A stretch of DNA of 64,000 bases, taken from the NCBI RefSeq assembly GCF_001836165.1, contig NZ_KV827677.1, positions 62,001 to 126,000 on the forward strand. The letters are read 5' to 3'. Made by a program: the position numbers and the translations under genes. Source of the stretch: Corynebacterium sp. HMSC036D02. GTDB lineage: Bacteria; Actinomycetota; Actinomycetes; Mycobacteriales; Mycobacteriaceae. Of the stretch, positions 53,907 through 63,357 are shown one piece after another; within the stretch, counting starts at the first letter, position 1; every line of letters starts with the position of its first letter. Below the pieces are notes generated by a model. That model did no database searches. It was not told where the DNA came from and saw only the letters and a list, made by a program, of their open reading frames with translations.

Positions 53907-54221
53907 TCAACCCTCAGCTAATTCCTTGAGTGCTGCCAAGTGGCCGTCGAAGGCAATCTTGCCTTGCTCAGTCAATGCGACCCACACCGAGTCCTTCGCA
54001 CGGCTGGTGCCGTACTCGCGGAAGCGAGTCACGTAGCCGGCTTTTTCCAGAGCTCCGAGCTGCTTAGACAGGGAGGCATCGGAAAGCTCCGTGCGGTCGC
54101 GCAACACGGCGAATTTCATCTCACGGTTGACCTCCCCACCTTGTGTGGCTCCGAAGGCATTGAGCGTGGCGCAAATCTTAAAGCGGTTGAGTGGGTGGAT
54201 TACCGGATCGATTCCATTCAT
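53907..54221 (-). CDS. Winged-helix DNA-binding regulator (HTH_34/MarR-like)
   Basis: A 104-residue winged-helix protein, closely similar to the regulator at 21544-21873: IDPVIHPLNRFKICATLNA, HTH ELSDASLSKQLGALEKAGYV, wing YGTSRAKDSVWVALTEQG. It overlaps the upstream membrane-protein gene by 4 bp. It probably represses its own operon; the signal is unknown. Confidence 0.85.
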   Translation of the reverse strand: MNGIDPVIHPLNRFKICATLNAFGATQGGEVNREMKFAVLRDRTELSDASLSKQLGALEKAGYVTRFREYGTSRAKDSVWVALTEQGKIAFDGHLAALKELAEG

Positions 54222-54655
54222 CGCGGCATCCTATTCAGCGCACCGGTGTGCAACGTCCAAAAGACCGCCAAGGCGCACAGTACACCTGCGATGCACGAGG
54301 CAATAACGTGTCCTTCAACGAAAGGATTGAAGAGTGCCGGCAGAAACATAAATCCTAGGCCCGCAAAATAACGCCAAGTGATACTTCGTGACGCATGAGG
54401 ATCCACCTTTTGACGCATCGAATCCCGCACCCCCGTGCGGTAAAAGAAGGCAAGACTCGCCAATAGCCCGAGTACAAGAAGCAGTCCACCAACAAGAACG
54501 AGAGGATGGACGTCATCCTTGATCCACATGTAGGCAAACCACGCGCCGTACGCGGCCGATGCGAGCAAGCTCAGCCAGATAGGCGGCCGCTTCGCTGCGG
54601 CCGCCTTCTGTCGCTCCTCAAATGCGAGTGCGTCACGAACATCCTGATCAGACAA
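54218..54655 (-). CDS. Small four-TM membrane protein paired with a winged-helix regulator
   Basis: A 145-residue protein with a charged N terminus (about 25 residues) and four membrane segments in two hairpins separated by a polar loop (RDSMRQKVDPHASRS). TTG 54655 is the start, with GGAGGGGAG 8 bp upstream. The layout equals that of the 21147-21551 protein (two hairpins, polar loop, coupled winged-helix gene), but sequence similarity by eye is weak. Confidence 0.72.
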   Translation of the reverse strand: MSDQDVRDALAFEERQKAAAAKRPPIWLSLLASAAYGAWFAYMWIKDDVHPLVLVGGLLLVLGLLASLAFFYRTGVRDSMRQKVDPHASRSITWRYFAGLGFMFLPALFNPFVEGHVIASCIAGVLCALAVFWTLHTGALNRMPR

Positions 54656-54788
54656 AACTAAAGCTCCCCTCCTGCGGCACCAAAGTCATTGTTTTCCATC
54701 ACGGAAACCAACTTACTTTACGCAATGGAAAACAACAACAGTTAGTGGATAACCGCAGGCTGGGAACCTAGAAACGCGCTAACAGCGC

Positions 54789-55769
54789 CTAGCTCAACGG
54801 GTTAACGCCAGCGCCAAACCACCAGATAGCCACGAGCGCGGCAACGCCAATGACGACGAAGACCCACGAGGTTGCCAGCGGGCGGCGGGTCCAGGAGCGA
54901 TTGAAGTCAAGGGAGATGAATCCCGGACCGGTGAACTGCAGGGCCACCGCGATAACAAATAGCACCAGACCCAGCCAGACGCTCTCATTCCAGGCAAAGA
55001 CATCCAACCCGGCACCGGAGGCGTTGAGGCCGTGAATAGCTGAGAAGCCCGTGACGATAAGGCCGAACATGGCCGCCAGCGGTGTAACTAGCCCCAGCAG
55101 CAGGAAGGCGCCGGCGATGAGCTGAACAGTCGGCACGCCGATGGCTAAGGCCGCTGCCATGGTGTACTCGCCAAACTCCTTTTCCAATCCCGACAGGCCC
55201 TCATTGCCGCCGAGTTTGAAGAAGGTTGTAGCACCCGCCACGAGCAGGTAAACGCTGAGTGCCAAGCGCACGAAGAGCAGGCCGAAGTCGATGGTGCCGC
55301 GGCGTACTGGCTCAGGCTTCTCCTCCACCGCTGCCGCCTCGGAGTCCACGGCGGGGTCGGCAACTGCAACCGTGCTTGGTGCCTCTTCATAGGTCTCAGT
55401 TGCTGCGGTTGCCGATACCGGCATAGCAGTTGTCTCTGTTTCAGACTCTGCCGTCGCCTCCGCGCGCGGGAAGGCGGTGGTCTCGGTCTCGGCTTCCGCG
55501 GCGGCACTGTCGAAAGACAAGGAGTCGCGGGAAGCGCTCTCAAAGGTTTCGGTCTTGGCCTCAGGCTCTGCCTCAACGGCAGGCTCCTCAGCCTTCTTCG
55601 GCTTAATCACCTGCGGCTCAGCGCGTCCGGGACGCTGGAAGAGGCTGCTCTTCTTCAGCTTATCGGTAGCTTCTGCCTCAGGCGCGCTGTCCTTCACGGA
55701 GTCTTTCCCCGTGTAGGTCGGGATATCGTCATCGAAGTCGGTGGCTTTATCAGGAGTTTTATCGCTCAT
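54789..55769 (-). CDS. DoxX family membrane protein with long disordered N-terminal region
   Basis: A 326-residue protein. Residues 1-155 are low complexity (Ala, Glu, Thr, Ser, Pro; repeated ETETTA-type units) with no fold; the remainder is a DoxX-type four-helix membrane domain (GLLFVRLALSVYLLVAG, LIAGAFLLLGLVTPLAA). DoxX proteins have been linked to redox balance with membrane-associated oxidoreductases. TGGAGGC precedes ATG 55769. It lies next to lysG/lysE on the chromosome without obvious functional link. Confidence 0.82.
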   Translation of the reverse strand: MSDKTPDKATDFDDDIPTYTGKDSVKDSAPEAEATDKLKKSSLFQRPGRAEPQVIKPKKAEEPAVEAEPEAKTETFESASRDSLSFDSAAAEAETETTAFPRAEATAESETETTAMPVSATAATETYEEAPSTVAVADPAVDSEAAAVEEKPEPVRRGTIDFGLLFVRLALSVYLLVAGATTFFKLGGNEGLSGLEKEFGEYTMAAALAIGVPTVQLIAGAFLLLGLVTPLAAMFGLIVTGFSAIHGLNASGAGLDVFAWNESVWLGLVLFVIAVALQFTGPGFISLDFNRSWTRRPLATSWVFVVIGVAALVAIWWFGAGVNPLS

Positions 55770-55797
55770 GCCTCCAACTTAAGGCAGCACAGCCCCC

Positions 55798-56682
55798 TTA
55801 TGGTGCATCTTTATCGGCGCGGCGCGAAGCTAAAACCGCACGGCCCGCGTCTAAGACATCTGCAGTGAGGTCCGCAAGCAACTCCGATTCCAGCCGCCAG
55901 CGTTGCCAATAGAGGTCAATGTCGAGCGGGAAGTCGTCGAGAAGCACCAGCTCCCCCGTCTCCAGCAGGGGCTGTACCTGCAGGCGCGGCACCAAACCCC
56001 AGCCCAGGCCGTAGCGCACTGCTTCGACGTAGCTCTCCGAAGAAGGAATCTGTGACACCCGCGCACGCAGAACATGGGAATCAATGAAGCGCTCGCGCAT
56101 GGCGTCATCCAAGGTGGCATCGTTCGGACCGAAGCCCACGATGGGCAGGGTCTCCCAGTCTTCGAAAGTCTCCGCCAGAGCGGGCGCGGCGACGGCAAAG
56201 TAGCGCATCGTTCCGAGGTATGTGGATTCACAACCCGAGACCGCGGTCTGCTCGCGCGTGACCGCGCCCAGCACATCCCCGCGGCGCAACATGGCGAGCG
56301 TACGGGCCTCATCTTCGATGCGAATGCGCAGCGCCGCCTCACCGCGTTGCGCGGTCTGCTGGATCACAGGGCGGAACCACGTGGCCAGGGAATCCGAGTT
56401 GATCGCAACGGTGAGCGGAACGCGGGACAGGCGCTCGGTAAGCCGGGCATCCGCTTCGGCTTGAACCAGCGCCATGCGCCTCGCGGCTTGGGCGACGATC
56501 TCCCCTGCCTCGGTCACGGTGACGGGAGTGCCGCGGCGCAGCAGGATTCGACCAGTCGATACTTCCAACGCCTTGATGCGTTGACTGACGGCCGAAGGAG
56601 TGATTCCCAACACAGCCGCAGCCCCCTCGAAGGAACCTTCATCGATGATGGCCAGCAGCGTTTCAGTATGGAGCGGGTTCAT
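55798..56682 (-). CDS. lysG: LysR-type regulator LysG (ArgP family)
   Basis: A 294-residue LysR-type regulator: N-terminal HTH (TLLAIIDEGSFEGAAAVLGITPSAVSQRIKALE, in part SFEGAAAVLGITPSAVSQR), then the effector domain. Divergent position to lysE identifies it as LysG, which activates lysE with lysine, arginine or histidine as co-inducer in C. glutamicum. TAATAT (56689-56694) 6 bp before ATG 56682 suggests a leaderless mRNA. Confidence 0.93.
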   Translation of the reverse strand: MNPLHTETLLAIIDEGSFEGAAAVLGITPSAVSQRIKALEVSTGRILLRRGTPVTVTEAGEIVAQAARRMALVQAEADARLTERLSRVPLTVAINSDSLATWFRPVIQQTAQRGEAALRIRIEDEARTLAMLRRGDVLGAVTREQTAVSGCESTYLGTMRYFAVAAPALAETFEDWETLPIVGFGPNDATLDDAMRERFIDSHVLRARVSQIPSSESYVEAVRYGLGWGLVPRLQVQPLLETGELVLLDDFPLDIDLYWQRWRLESELLADLTADVLDAGRAVLASRRADKDAP

Positions 56683-56696
56683 GAAGCTATATTAAA

Positions 56697-56719
56697 CCAG
56701 CTGTAGAACATTTAACTGG
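56697..56719. promoter_or_regulatory. Candidate LysG-binding site
   Basis: An imperfect palindrome with outer arms CCAGcT (56697-56702) and AaCTGG (56714-56719) lies in the 70-bp gap between the lysG and lysE starts, upstream of lysE and next to the lysG -10. The spacing fits a LysR-type site. Confidence 0.45.
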
Positions 56720-56752
56720 ACTTCATATGACGCTATGCGCAGACTAGAAGCC

Positions 56753-57442
56753 ATGTCAGTATTGCTTGCAGGATTTGCGCTGGGCCTGTCCCTCATCATC
56801 GCCATCGGACCGCAGAATGCCTTCATCATCAAGATGGGCATTAAACGCGACCATGTCGGCCCCATCCTGTTGGCATGCTTGCTTTCCGACGTCATCCTGA
56901 TCACCGGCGGCACCGCAGGCGTCGGTGTCCTTGTGGAGCGCTTCCCCACCGCGCTCGTCGTGGTGAAGTACCTCGGCGCGGCCTACCTCATCTACTTCGG
57001 CTTCACGTGCTTCCGCGATGCCTTCAAGAAGCAACAGGATGCGCTGGTCATCGAGGAAACCGCACCCGTGGCGCAGGTGGTTGATGAGAATTCGGGTTCC
57101 TCTGGGACACCGGGGAACTCAGTGCTTACGAAGATCCGCCCCCGCGTGCGCTCAAAATCCTGGGTCAAGCCCGTCCTCGGTGCGTTGGCGCTGACGTGGC
57201 TTAACCCCCTGGCCTACGTTGACGCGCTAGTCATGCTGGGCTCCATTGCAAACCAATATGGCGACCAGCGCTGGGTGTTCGCAGCAGGCGCCATCATGGC
57301 CAGCGCAGTGTGGTTCCCCTCCCTAGGCTTTGGCGCCTACAAGCTCTCCCACGTGCTGGCCAAGCCGACGACGTGGCGCGTGGTCAACATCGTCATCGGC
57401 TGCGTCATGATTGCACTAACGGCGAAGCTCCTGCTCCTCTAG
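56753..57442 (+). CDS. lysE: LysE-type basic amino acid exporter
   Basis: LysE exports L-lysine and L-arginine. The 229-residue protein has about six hydrophobic segments with the family start LLAGFALGLSLIIAIGPQNAF, a charged central loop (about 85-125) and the second-half WLNPLAYVDALVMLG motif. ATG 56753 is preferred because the family normally begins a few residues before LLAG; ATG 56735 is possible. The stop overlaps the convergent YkvI-like gene by 4 bp. Confidence 0.92.
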   Translation: MSVLLAGFALGLSLIIAIGPQNAFIIKMGIKRDHVGPILLACLLSDVILITGGTAGVGVLVERFPTALVVVKYLGAAYLIYFGFTCFRDAFKKQQDALVIEETAPVAQVVDENSGSSGTPGNSVLTKIRPRVRSKSWVKPVLGALALTWLNPLAYVDALVMLGSIANQYGDQRWVFAAGAIMASAVWFPSLGFGAYKLSHVLAKPTTWRVVNIVIGCVMIALTAKLLLL

Positions 57443-58863
57443 TTCTTCGTTGATTCTTCTGGGAGCTCTTCGTCTTCGGCGGGATCTCCCACTGCGCCGG
57501 TTTCCTCGACCCAAGCCTTGATTTCTTCGTCGCTGCGGTCCTGCTCCACAGCCTCGCGTTCGGTGTAGTAGGAGTGGTCGTTGCGGTTTTCCTCCCACTC
57601 TTCCCTGTCGAAGTCAAGCTCTTCATCCGAGTCCAACTCCTCGACCACATCGGAAACGAGGTCCTCGAAGAGGGCTTCATCATCCATGTTGGAATCGGCG
57701 ATCTGCTGGCCGATCTCGTCGTCGTAACGCGCCGCGTCATATTCCGAGTCGGGGTGCAGCTTGAGGTGCAGCAATGCGCGGATGCGCTCGCGGCGCAGGC
57801 CCTCGTCCTTGATCTTGCCCAGGGAGCGCAGCCATCCGATCACCAGAATGACGACGAGCACGATACCCATGTAACCCAGCACCGGGTAGACGTACTGCAT
57901 CAGGGATTTGAAGCCGGCGAAAGAAACGGCGAAGCCAGCGAGGCAGCCGGCGATGAAAATAATGCGGTACTTCGCCTCGTTGCCAGAAGACAAACGCTTG
58001 CCCAGCGCGTAGAACATACCGATGGCCGTGTTGAAGATCATCAGGTAGATGATGATGGCCATGATGACACCGAGTGTCGGGTGGACGCTATCTACCAAGG
58101 TCAACATCGGAATATCGGAATCGCCAACGTTCTCTGCATTCATGAGCAGTGAGAAACCAGCAATACCCATGAGCACCGCGTAGACCGCGCCGCCAACAAT
58201 GCCGCCGACGCCTGCTTCGCGCGGGCTAATGTCATCACCGCCGATGACAAGGGACATCGAGACCGCCAGGATAAGAGCCAGGCCGTTGTAGTTCAGCGCG
58301 GATACGAGCCAGAACGGAATCGGGGACTCGATCGCTTCAGAGGCACTAATGGCCGCATCAACGTTCTCCGGCATGTGCAGCAGCGTGTAGGTGCCTACAA
58401 AGAGAACGGCGATAATGATGGTCGGCGTGAGAAGACCAATAACCTGTGACACCTTATCCACATCAAACATGCCTGTGATGAGAACAAGCACAAGCATGAG
58501 CAGCGAGCCTACCCAAGCCGGCCAGCCGAACTGCTGTTGCATGTTGGAGCCGGCACCAGCCAGCATGACAAAGCCGACCGCAAAGAGCGTGAGGATTACC
58601 GCGACATCCAGAATGCGCGAAATGATCGGGTGAGTGATGTTCCTGAACACTTGGTTGTGCTCGCTGGCATGGAAGTAGCTTCCCAACTGGAGGAAGACCG
58701 TGCCGGCAAGGGTCATGACCAAACCAGCAACGAGGATGCCCCACATGCCGGGAATACCGAAAGACGTAAAGTACTGGACAGCTTCCTGTCCCGTGGCAAA
58801 GCCCGCACCCACGAGCAAGCCAATGAAGGACAAAGCGATGCCCACGACGTTTTTATAAGACAC
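57439..58863 (-). CDS. YkvI-like membrane transporter with acidic C-terminal tail
   Basis: A 474-residue protein with about ten membrane segments (LSFIGLLVGAGFATGQEAVQYF near the start, in part GAGFATGQEAVQYF) like the YkvI family related to amino acid/sodium symporters of the APC superfamily; the substrate is unknown. The last 110 residues form a cytoplasmic tail very rich in Asp and Glu (for example EELDSDEELDFDREEWEE). GTG 58863 is the start, with AGGAAAAC upstream. Confidence 0.8.
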   Translation of the reverse strand: MSYKNVVGIALSFIGLLVGAGFATGQEAVQYFTSFGIPGMWGILVAGLVMTLAGTVFLQLGSYFHASEHNQVFRNITHPIISRILDVAVILTLFAVGFVMLAGAGSNMQQQFGWPAWVGSLLMLVLVLITGMFDVDKVSQVIGLLTPTIIIAVLFVGTYTLLHMPENVDAAISASEAIESPIPFWLVSALNYNGLALILAVSMSLVIGGDDISPREAGVGGIVGGAVYAVLMGIAGFSLLMNAENVGDSDIPMLTLVDSVHPTLGVIMAIIIYLMIFNTAIGMFYALGKRLSSGNEAKYRIIFIAGCLAGFAVSFAGFKSLMQYVYPVLGYMGIVLVVILVIGWLRSLGKIKDEGLRRERIRALLHLKLHPDSEYDAARYDDEIGQQIADSNMDDEALFEDLVSDVVEELDSDEELDFDREEWEENRNDHSYYTEREAVEQDRSDEEIKAWVEETGAVGDPAEDEELPEESTKN

Positions 58864-58923
58864 GTTTTCCTATCTGTTTTCTAGTTTCTTCTCTTTATTC
58901 TTCAGGGGTAGCGCATAGAAACG

Positions 58924-58969
58924 CGCCATACTTTGGTCGAAGTACGGCGGCATACATTTACCACCGTAC
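58924..58969 (-). promoter_or_regulatory. Three-armed palindrome upstream of the YkvI-like gene
   Basis: The segment 58940-58950 (AAGTACGGCGG) can pair with the left arm CGCCATACTT (58924-58933, 9 of 10) or with the right arm CCACCGTAC (58961-58969, 8 of 9). The two hairpins exclude each other. They lie 60-105 bp before the GTG start in a gap of 185 bp, and could be overlapping operators or an RNA switch. Confidence 0.45.
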
Positions 58970-59048
58970 GCCAACGAGATAGGAAAACATGTGTGCGGCC
59001 GTGGAGAGCTTGCTCCAATAGCCGCTAAAGCATGAGCCGGCTCACCTC

Positions 59049-60104
59049 TTAGTGCTCAGCAAACGTCGTCGTATCGATGACGAAGCGGAACTTAACGTCA
59101 CCCGCCACGACCCGGTCATAGGCCGCATCAACCTCGTCGACACCCACCTTTTCGATCACCGCGCCTAAGCCGTGCTCGGCGCAGAAGTCCAGCATCTCCT
59201 GGGTTTCCGCGATGCCACCAATATTGTTACCGGTGAGCACCTTGCCGCCGCCGACGAGGCGGTTGAGGCGCAGCGGGAGCGCCTCCGGCGGGAGCCCCAC
59301 GACAGACATAATGCCGCGGGGTTTAAGCATCCCCAGGTAGTCCTCGAGGCTGTACTCGGCGGAAATGGTCGAGAGGATGAAATCGAACTCCCCGCGGTGC
59401 TTCCTGAAGAAGTCTTCCTCCTCGGTGGTGGCCAAGGTGCGGCTCGCCCCCAGCTCTGCAGCTTCTTCAGCCTTGCGAGAAGTGCGCGAGATGACGGTGA
59501 CCTCTGCGCCCTTCGCGGCAGCAATCTGCACACCCATGTGTCCCAAGCCGCCTAAGCCCACGACGGCTACCTTCTGGCCTTCCTTAACATCCCAGCGCGC
59601 CAACGGAGAGTACGTGGTGATACCGGCGCACAGCAGGGGCGCTGCTATGTCGAAGTCGAGAGCATCCGGAATGCGGAGAACGAAGTTCTCGTTCACAACG
59701 ACCTTCTCGGCGTAGCCGCCTTGGGTAATCGTGCCATCGACATCCGTGGAGTTATAGGTGCCGACGTTGCCGTTCAGGCAGTTCTGTTCCATTCCTGCCT
59801 GACACTGCTCGCACTCGCCGCAGGAGTTCACGAGGCAACCCACACCAACGCGGTCTCCCACCTTAAATTTGGTGACCTCCTCCCCCACGGCGGAGACCAC
59901 ACCGGCGATCTCATGGCCGACGGTCAGCGGGAAGTGCGCCTCGCCCCAATCGTTGCGGATGGTGTGGATATCCGAATGGCAAATGCCCGCGGCCTTAATG
60001 TCGATAACCACGTCATCGGCGCGCGGGTCACGACGCTGGATAGTCACGACCTGAAAAGGTTCTTTAGGTCCGGTCTTCTGAAGGGCTTTAGCAGAAATAG
60101 TCAT
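59049..60104 (-). CDS. adhA: Zinc-dependent alcohol dehydrogenase
   Basis: A 351-residue medium-chain dehydrogenase. Catalytic Zn ligands: Cys in GICHSDIHT and His-Glu in VGHEIAGVV; structural Zn cysteines in CGECEQCQAGMEQNC; NAD(P) motif VVGLGGLGHMGVQIA. It is like AdhA/YahK-type alcohol or aldehyde reductases; C. glutamicum AdhA uses ethanol, and the exact substrate here is inferred. ATG 60104 is chosen because TACCGT (60112-60117) lies 7 bp upstream, which leaves no room for the alternative start at 60113. A palindrome covers this promoter. Confidence 0.88.
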   Translation of the reverse strand: MTISAKALQKTGPKEPFQVVTIQRRDPRADDVVIDIKAAGICHSDIHTIRNDWGEAHFPLTVGHEIAGVVSAVGEEVTKFKVGDRVGVGCLVNSCGECEQCQAGMEQNCLNGNVGTYNSTDVDGTITQGGYAEKVVVNENFVLRIPDALDFDIAAPLLCAGITTYSPLARWDVKEGQKVAVVGLGGLGHMGVQIAAAKGAEVTVISRTSRKAEEAAELGASRTLATTEEEDFFRKHRGEFDFILSTISAEYSLEDYLGMLKPRGIMSVVGLPPEALPLRLNRLVGGGKVLTGNNIGGIAETQEMLDFCAEHGLGAVIEKVGVDEVDAAYDRVVAGDVKFRFVIDTTTFAEH

Positions 60105-60130
60105 GGCGACCACGGTACCCCGTAGTCGCC
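60105..60130. promoter_or_regulatory. Operator-like palindrome at the adhA promoter
   Basis: Near-perfect 11-bp arms GGCGACCACGG (60105-60115) and CCGTAGTCGCC (60120-60130), 10 of 11 matching, with a 4-bp centre, abut the adhA start codon and include the TACCGT -10. A repressor bound here would block both polymerase and start site. Confidence 0.6.
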
Positions 60131-60172
60131 TGACCTCGCCTAATGGAAATTTTTGCCAACTAGACTGCTCGC

Positions 60173-61678
60173 CTAGGAGAGCTTCTTCGCAATCAGCTTG
60201 TTGACCTGTCCTGGGTCAGCCTTACCCTGGGTGGCCTTCATGACCGCACCCACGATGGCACCGGTGACCTTCTTGTTGCCGGCCTTGTACTTCTCCACGA
60301 TGTCCGGGTTAGCGGCCAGGGCATCATCGACGGCCTTCTCGATCGCGCCATCATCGCGCACGACCTCGAGCCCGCGCTTGGCGACGACCTCGTCGACGTC
60401 ACCCTCTCCGGCCAGCACGCCGTCGACCGCCTGGCGAGCCAGCTTGGTGGTCAGTTTGCCTTCCTTGACCAGCTCAACAACGCGTGCGACCTGCGCCGGG
60501 GTGATATCAAGAGCGCTCAGTTCAACGCCAGCCTCATTGGCCTTACCGGTCAGGTAGGACACCCACCAGGAGCGGGCCTCGTCCGGAGTGGTGCCGGCTT
60601 CCACTGTTTCGATAATGAGATCGAGAGCGCCGGCGTTGACCAGGTCACGCATCTCCTCGTCCTTGAGGCCCCACTCCTCCTGGATGCGGGCGCGGCGAAT
60701 CCACGGCATCTCCGGCAGGGTCTGGCGGATTTCCTCGACCCACTCGCGGGAGACAATCACCGGCGGCAGGTCCGGGTCGTTGAAGTAACGGTAGTCCTCC
60801 GCGGTCTCCTTCGGACGGCCCTTGGAAGTCGAACCATCCGTTTCCTGGTAATGGCGGGTTTCCTGGACGATCTCGCCACCGTCGACAAGCACCTGCGCCT
60901 GGCGCTGCATCTCAAAGCGCACCGCCTGCTCGACCGAGCGCAGGGAGTTGATGTTCTTGGTTTCGGTACGGGTGCCGAACTCCTCCTGGCCCACCGGGCG
61001 CAGCGAAACGTTGGAATCCACGCGCATCGAGCCTTGATCCATGCGGGCATCGGACACGCCCAGTGCCGCGACGAGCTCACGCAGAGCAGAAACATAGGCG
61101 CGGGCGACCTCGGGGGCGCGCTCGCCAGCACCAATGATCGGCTTGGTCACAATCTCGATTAGCGGGATGCCGGCACGGTTGCAGTCCACCAGCGAGGTCG
61201 TTGCGCCGTGAATGCGGCCATCGGCACCACCCAGGTGGGTCAGCTTGCCGGTGTCCTCCTCCATGTGAGCGCGCTCAATCTCAACGCGCCACTCAGTGCC
61301 GTCGTCGAGGACGACGTCGAGGTAGCCGTCATAAGCAATCGGCTCATCGTACTGAGAGATCTGGTAGTTCTTCGGCTGGTCCGGGTAGAAGTAATTCTTG
61401 CGGGCAAAGCGCGAAGACTCCGCAATCTTGCAGTTCAGCGCCAGGCCAATCTTGATGGCGCCTTCCACACCCTTGGAGTTCACCACCGGCAAGGCGCCTG
61501 GCAGGCCGAGGGACACCGGGTCCACGTTGGAGTTGGGGGCTGCGTTGAAGTTCGTGGGCGAGGTGGAGAACATCTTGGTCTCCGTATTGAGCTCCACGTG
61601 AACTTCCATGCCCATAACGGGATCGAACTTTTCAAGGACCTCGTCATAGTCCATCAGGTCATACATCGCAGCAGTCAT
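60173..61678 (-). CDS. gatB: Asp-tRNA(Asn)/Glu-tRNA(Gln) amidotransferase subunit B
   Basis: GatB is the kinase/tRNA-binding subunit of the GatCAB complex that converts Glu-tRNA(Gln) to Gln-tRNA(Gln). The 501-residue protein has [47 protein letters not shown] (in part: [13 protein letters not shown]) and the C-terminal YqeY-like tail. ATG 61678 is preferred, with TAAGAT (61686-61691) 7 bp upstream (leaderless). gatA and gatC are not in the window. Confidence 0.96.
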   Translation of the reverse strand: MTAAMYDLMDYDEVLEKFDPVMGMEVHVELNTETKMFSTSPTNFNAAPNSNVDPVSLGLPGALPVVNSKGVEGAIKIGLALNCKIAESSRFARKNYFYPDQPKNYQISQYDEPIAYDGYLDVVLDDGTEWRVEIERAHMEEDTGKLTHLGGADGRIHGATTSLVDCNRAGIPLIEIVTKPIIGAGERAPEVARAYVSALRELVAALGVSDARMDQGSMRVDSNVSLRPVGQEEFGTRTETKNINSLRSVEQAVRFEMQRQAQVLVDGGEIVQETRHYQETDGSTSKGRPKETAEDYRYFNDPDLPPVIVSREWVEEIRQTLPEMPWIRRARIQEEWGLKDEEMRDLVNAGALDLIIETVEAGTTPDEARSWWVSYLTGKANEAGVELSALDITPAQVARVVELVKEGKLTTKLARQAVDGVLAGEGDVDEVVAKRGLEVVRDDGAIEKAVDDALAANPDIVEKYKAGNKKVTGAIVGAVMKATQGKADPGQVNKLIAKKLS

Positions 61679-61721
61679 GCGTGCCATCTTAGTATGTCAG
61701 CGCGACACCGTGCGCAACCGC

Positions 61722-63320
61722 CTAACCCAACAAGGTAATGCCGTGCGTAATGAGAATCTTGGCTATCATCGCCGCCGGATAGACCATGGCATAGCCCAAA
61801 GAAACTCGCTGGTCAGTATTCGTGCGGTTGTTAACAAAAGCCAACACCGCCGGTTGCGTTTGCGCGCCCGCCATGGCTCCCGCAGTCTTTGTTGCACCAA
61901 CGTGCAGGAAACGCCGCATTACGAAGGCGAACCCGGCAGCCACCAGCGTGGTGATGATTGCACCGAGCAGGAGAATTTTCCACCACGAACCACCCGTGAA
62001 GGCGCCTGCAATCTCCCCACCCGCATTTGTTCCGGCTTGCGCCAAGAAGAGCAGCAGGCCCAGCTCGGAAAGAATCGTGTTGGCCGAGTGCGGCAGTGCG
62101 GTCACCGTGTTGCCGATGCGCCCGATGCGCGCCATGATCAGCGCCACGATGAGGACGCCCGCGGCAGCGCCGAGGCTAAAGGAAGAGCCGCCTGGAAGCG
62201 GGATTTCGAGGTGGCCCACGAAAACTCCGAGGGCCATGCCTAAGCCAAGGGAGACCGGGTTGATATCCGTTAGTCCTTGGGAGGAGTCACCGAGAAAAGT
62301 CGAAATCTCCCGCAGGGACTTCTTGGAACCGACGACGCGCACGCGGTCCCCCAGCTCCACGATGTGTTCGGGGATTGCCACCTGGTCGTTATCGGCGCGA
62401 CGAACTCGCGAGATTCGCGCGCCCCAACGATCCGCCAGTTGATTATTCAGCTCCGCGATGGTCAGACCAGCCAAGTTGTGCTCCGACACCGTAATGCGGC
62501 GAAAATCTAGCTCGTGACGGTCATCGTTGAGGATCTGCGGCGACTCGCGCCCAGCATGCTCAATGATGTTGTCTAGGTCTTCCGGGGCACCAACGAGCGT
62601 GACCACGTCACCGGGGTGCAGCACGTCGAAGAATTTCGGCAAAACGATAAGGTTGCTGCCCACGCGGCGCAGGCGTGTTACCTGCACTTCCCCATTGCCG
62701 ATGTCGGCGAGCTCTGCAACGGAGGTCTCACGCAGAATCTGCATGTGCTGACGCGTGACGGGTGACAGGGTGTCGTCGTCATTACCGGCGTCGCGAAGCA
62801 CTAGCACAGTCGCCGCGAGCATACCGATGACACCAAACAAATAAGACACCGCATAGCCCACCGTTGCTGAGCCCGGATCACCTGTAGCCTCTGAGGCCGC
62901 CGCCAAAGCCGGGGTATTTGTCACCGCGCCGGCGAAGGTACCAGCGATAGTGGCACTCGACAGACCAAAGACATAGGTCCCCAGCCCCCAAGCTGCGAGG
63001 GCGGCGACGATGAAGACCGCGATCATGGAAAGCACGGGGCCGGTCGCAGTCTTCAGCGATTTGAAAAAGGACACGCCGGAGTTGTTGCCAATACCAAAGG
63101 CAAAGAGCACCAAACCAAACATTCCCAAAATGGGAGGAACGGAGGCTTCGACGCCAACGGCGGAGGCGGCGGCCGAGAAGGCGATGCCCAAGAAAAGCAC
63201 GGCCGCCGCGCCCAAGCTGATGCCCCGTGTCTTGATACCGCCGAGGGCCATGCCAAGGCCAATTAGCAGGAACACCAACAGAACCGGCTGATCAGCCAGG
63301 AAAGCTAATACGCTTGTCAT
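61722..63320 (-). CDS. AspT/YidE family transporter (aspartate:alanine exchanger type)
   Basis: A 532-residue protein with two membrane halves of about five segments each, flanking two RCK/TrkA-C domains at about 210-375. Motifs typical of the family are GIGNNSGVSFFKSL and GMALGVFVGHLEIPLPGG. C. glutamicum SucE, a succinate exporter, belongs to the same family; the substrate here is unknown. AAGGAATC precedes ATG 63320. Confidence 0.88.
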   Translation of the reverse strand: MTSVLAFLADQPVLLVFLLIGLGMALGGIKTRGISLGAAAVLFLGIAFSAAASAVGVEASVPPILGMFGLVLFAFGIGNNSGVSFFKSLKTATGPVLSMIAVFIVAALAAWGLGTYVFGLSSATIAGTFAGAVTNTPALAAASEATGDPGSATVGYAVSYLFGVIGMLAATVLVLRDAGNDDDTLSPVTRQHMQILRETSVAELADIGNGEVQVTRLRRVGSNLIVLPKFFDVLHPGDVVTLVGAPEDLDNIIEHAGRESPQILNDDRHELDFRRITVSEHNLAGLTIAELNNQLADRWGARISRVRRADNDQVAIPEHIVELGDRVRVVGSKKSLREISTFLGDSSQGLTDINPVSLGLGMALGVFVGHLEIPLPGGSSFSLGAAAGVLIVALIMARIGRIGNTVTALPHSANTILSELGLLLFLAQAGTNAGGEIAGAFTGGSWWKILLLGAIITTLVAAGFAFVMRRFLHVGATKTAGAMAGAQTQPAVLAFVNNRTNTDQRVSLGYAMVYPAAMIAKILITHGITLLG

Positions 63321-63357
63321 GATTCCTTTATCAACTAAGGGTGAGCCCTAATGGTGT

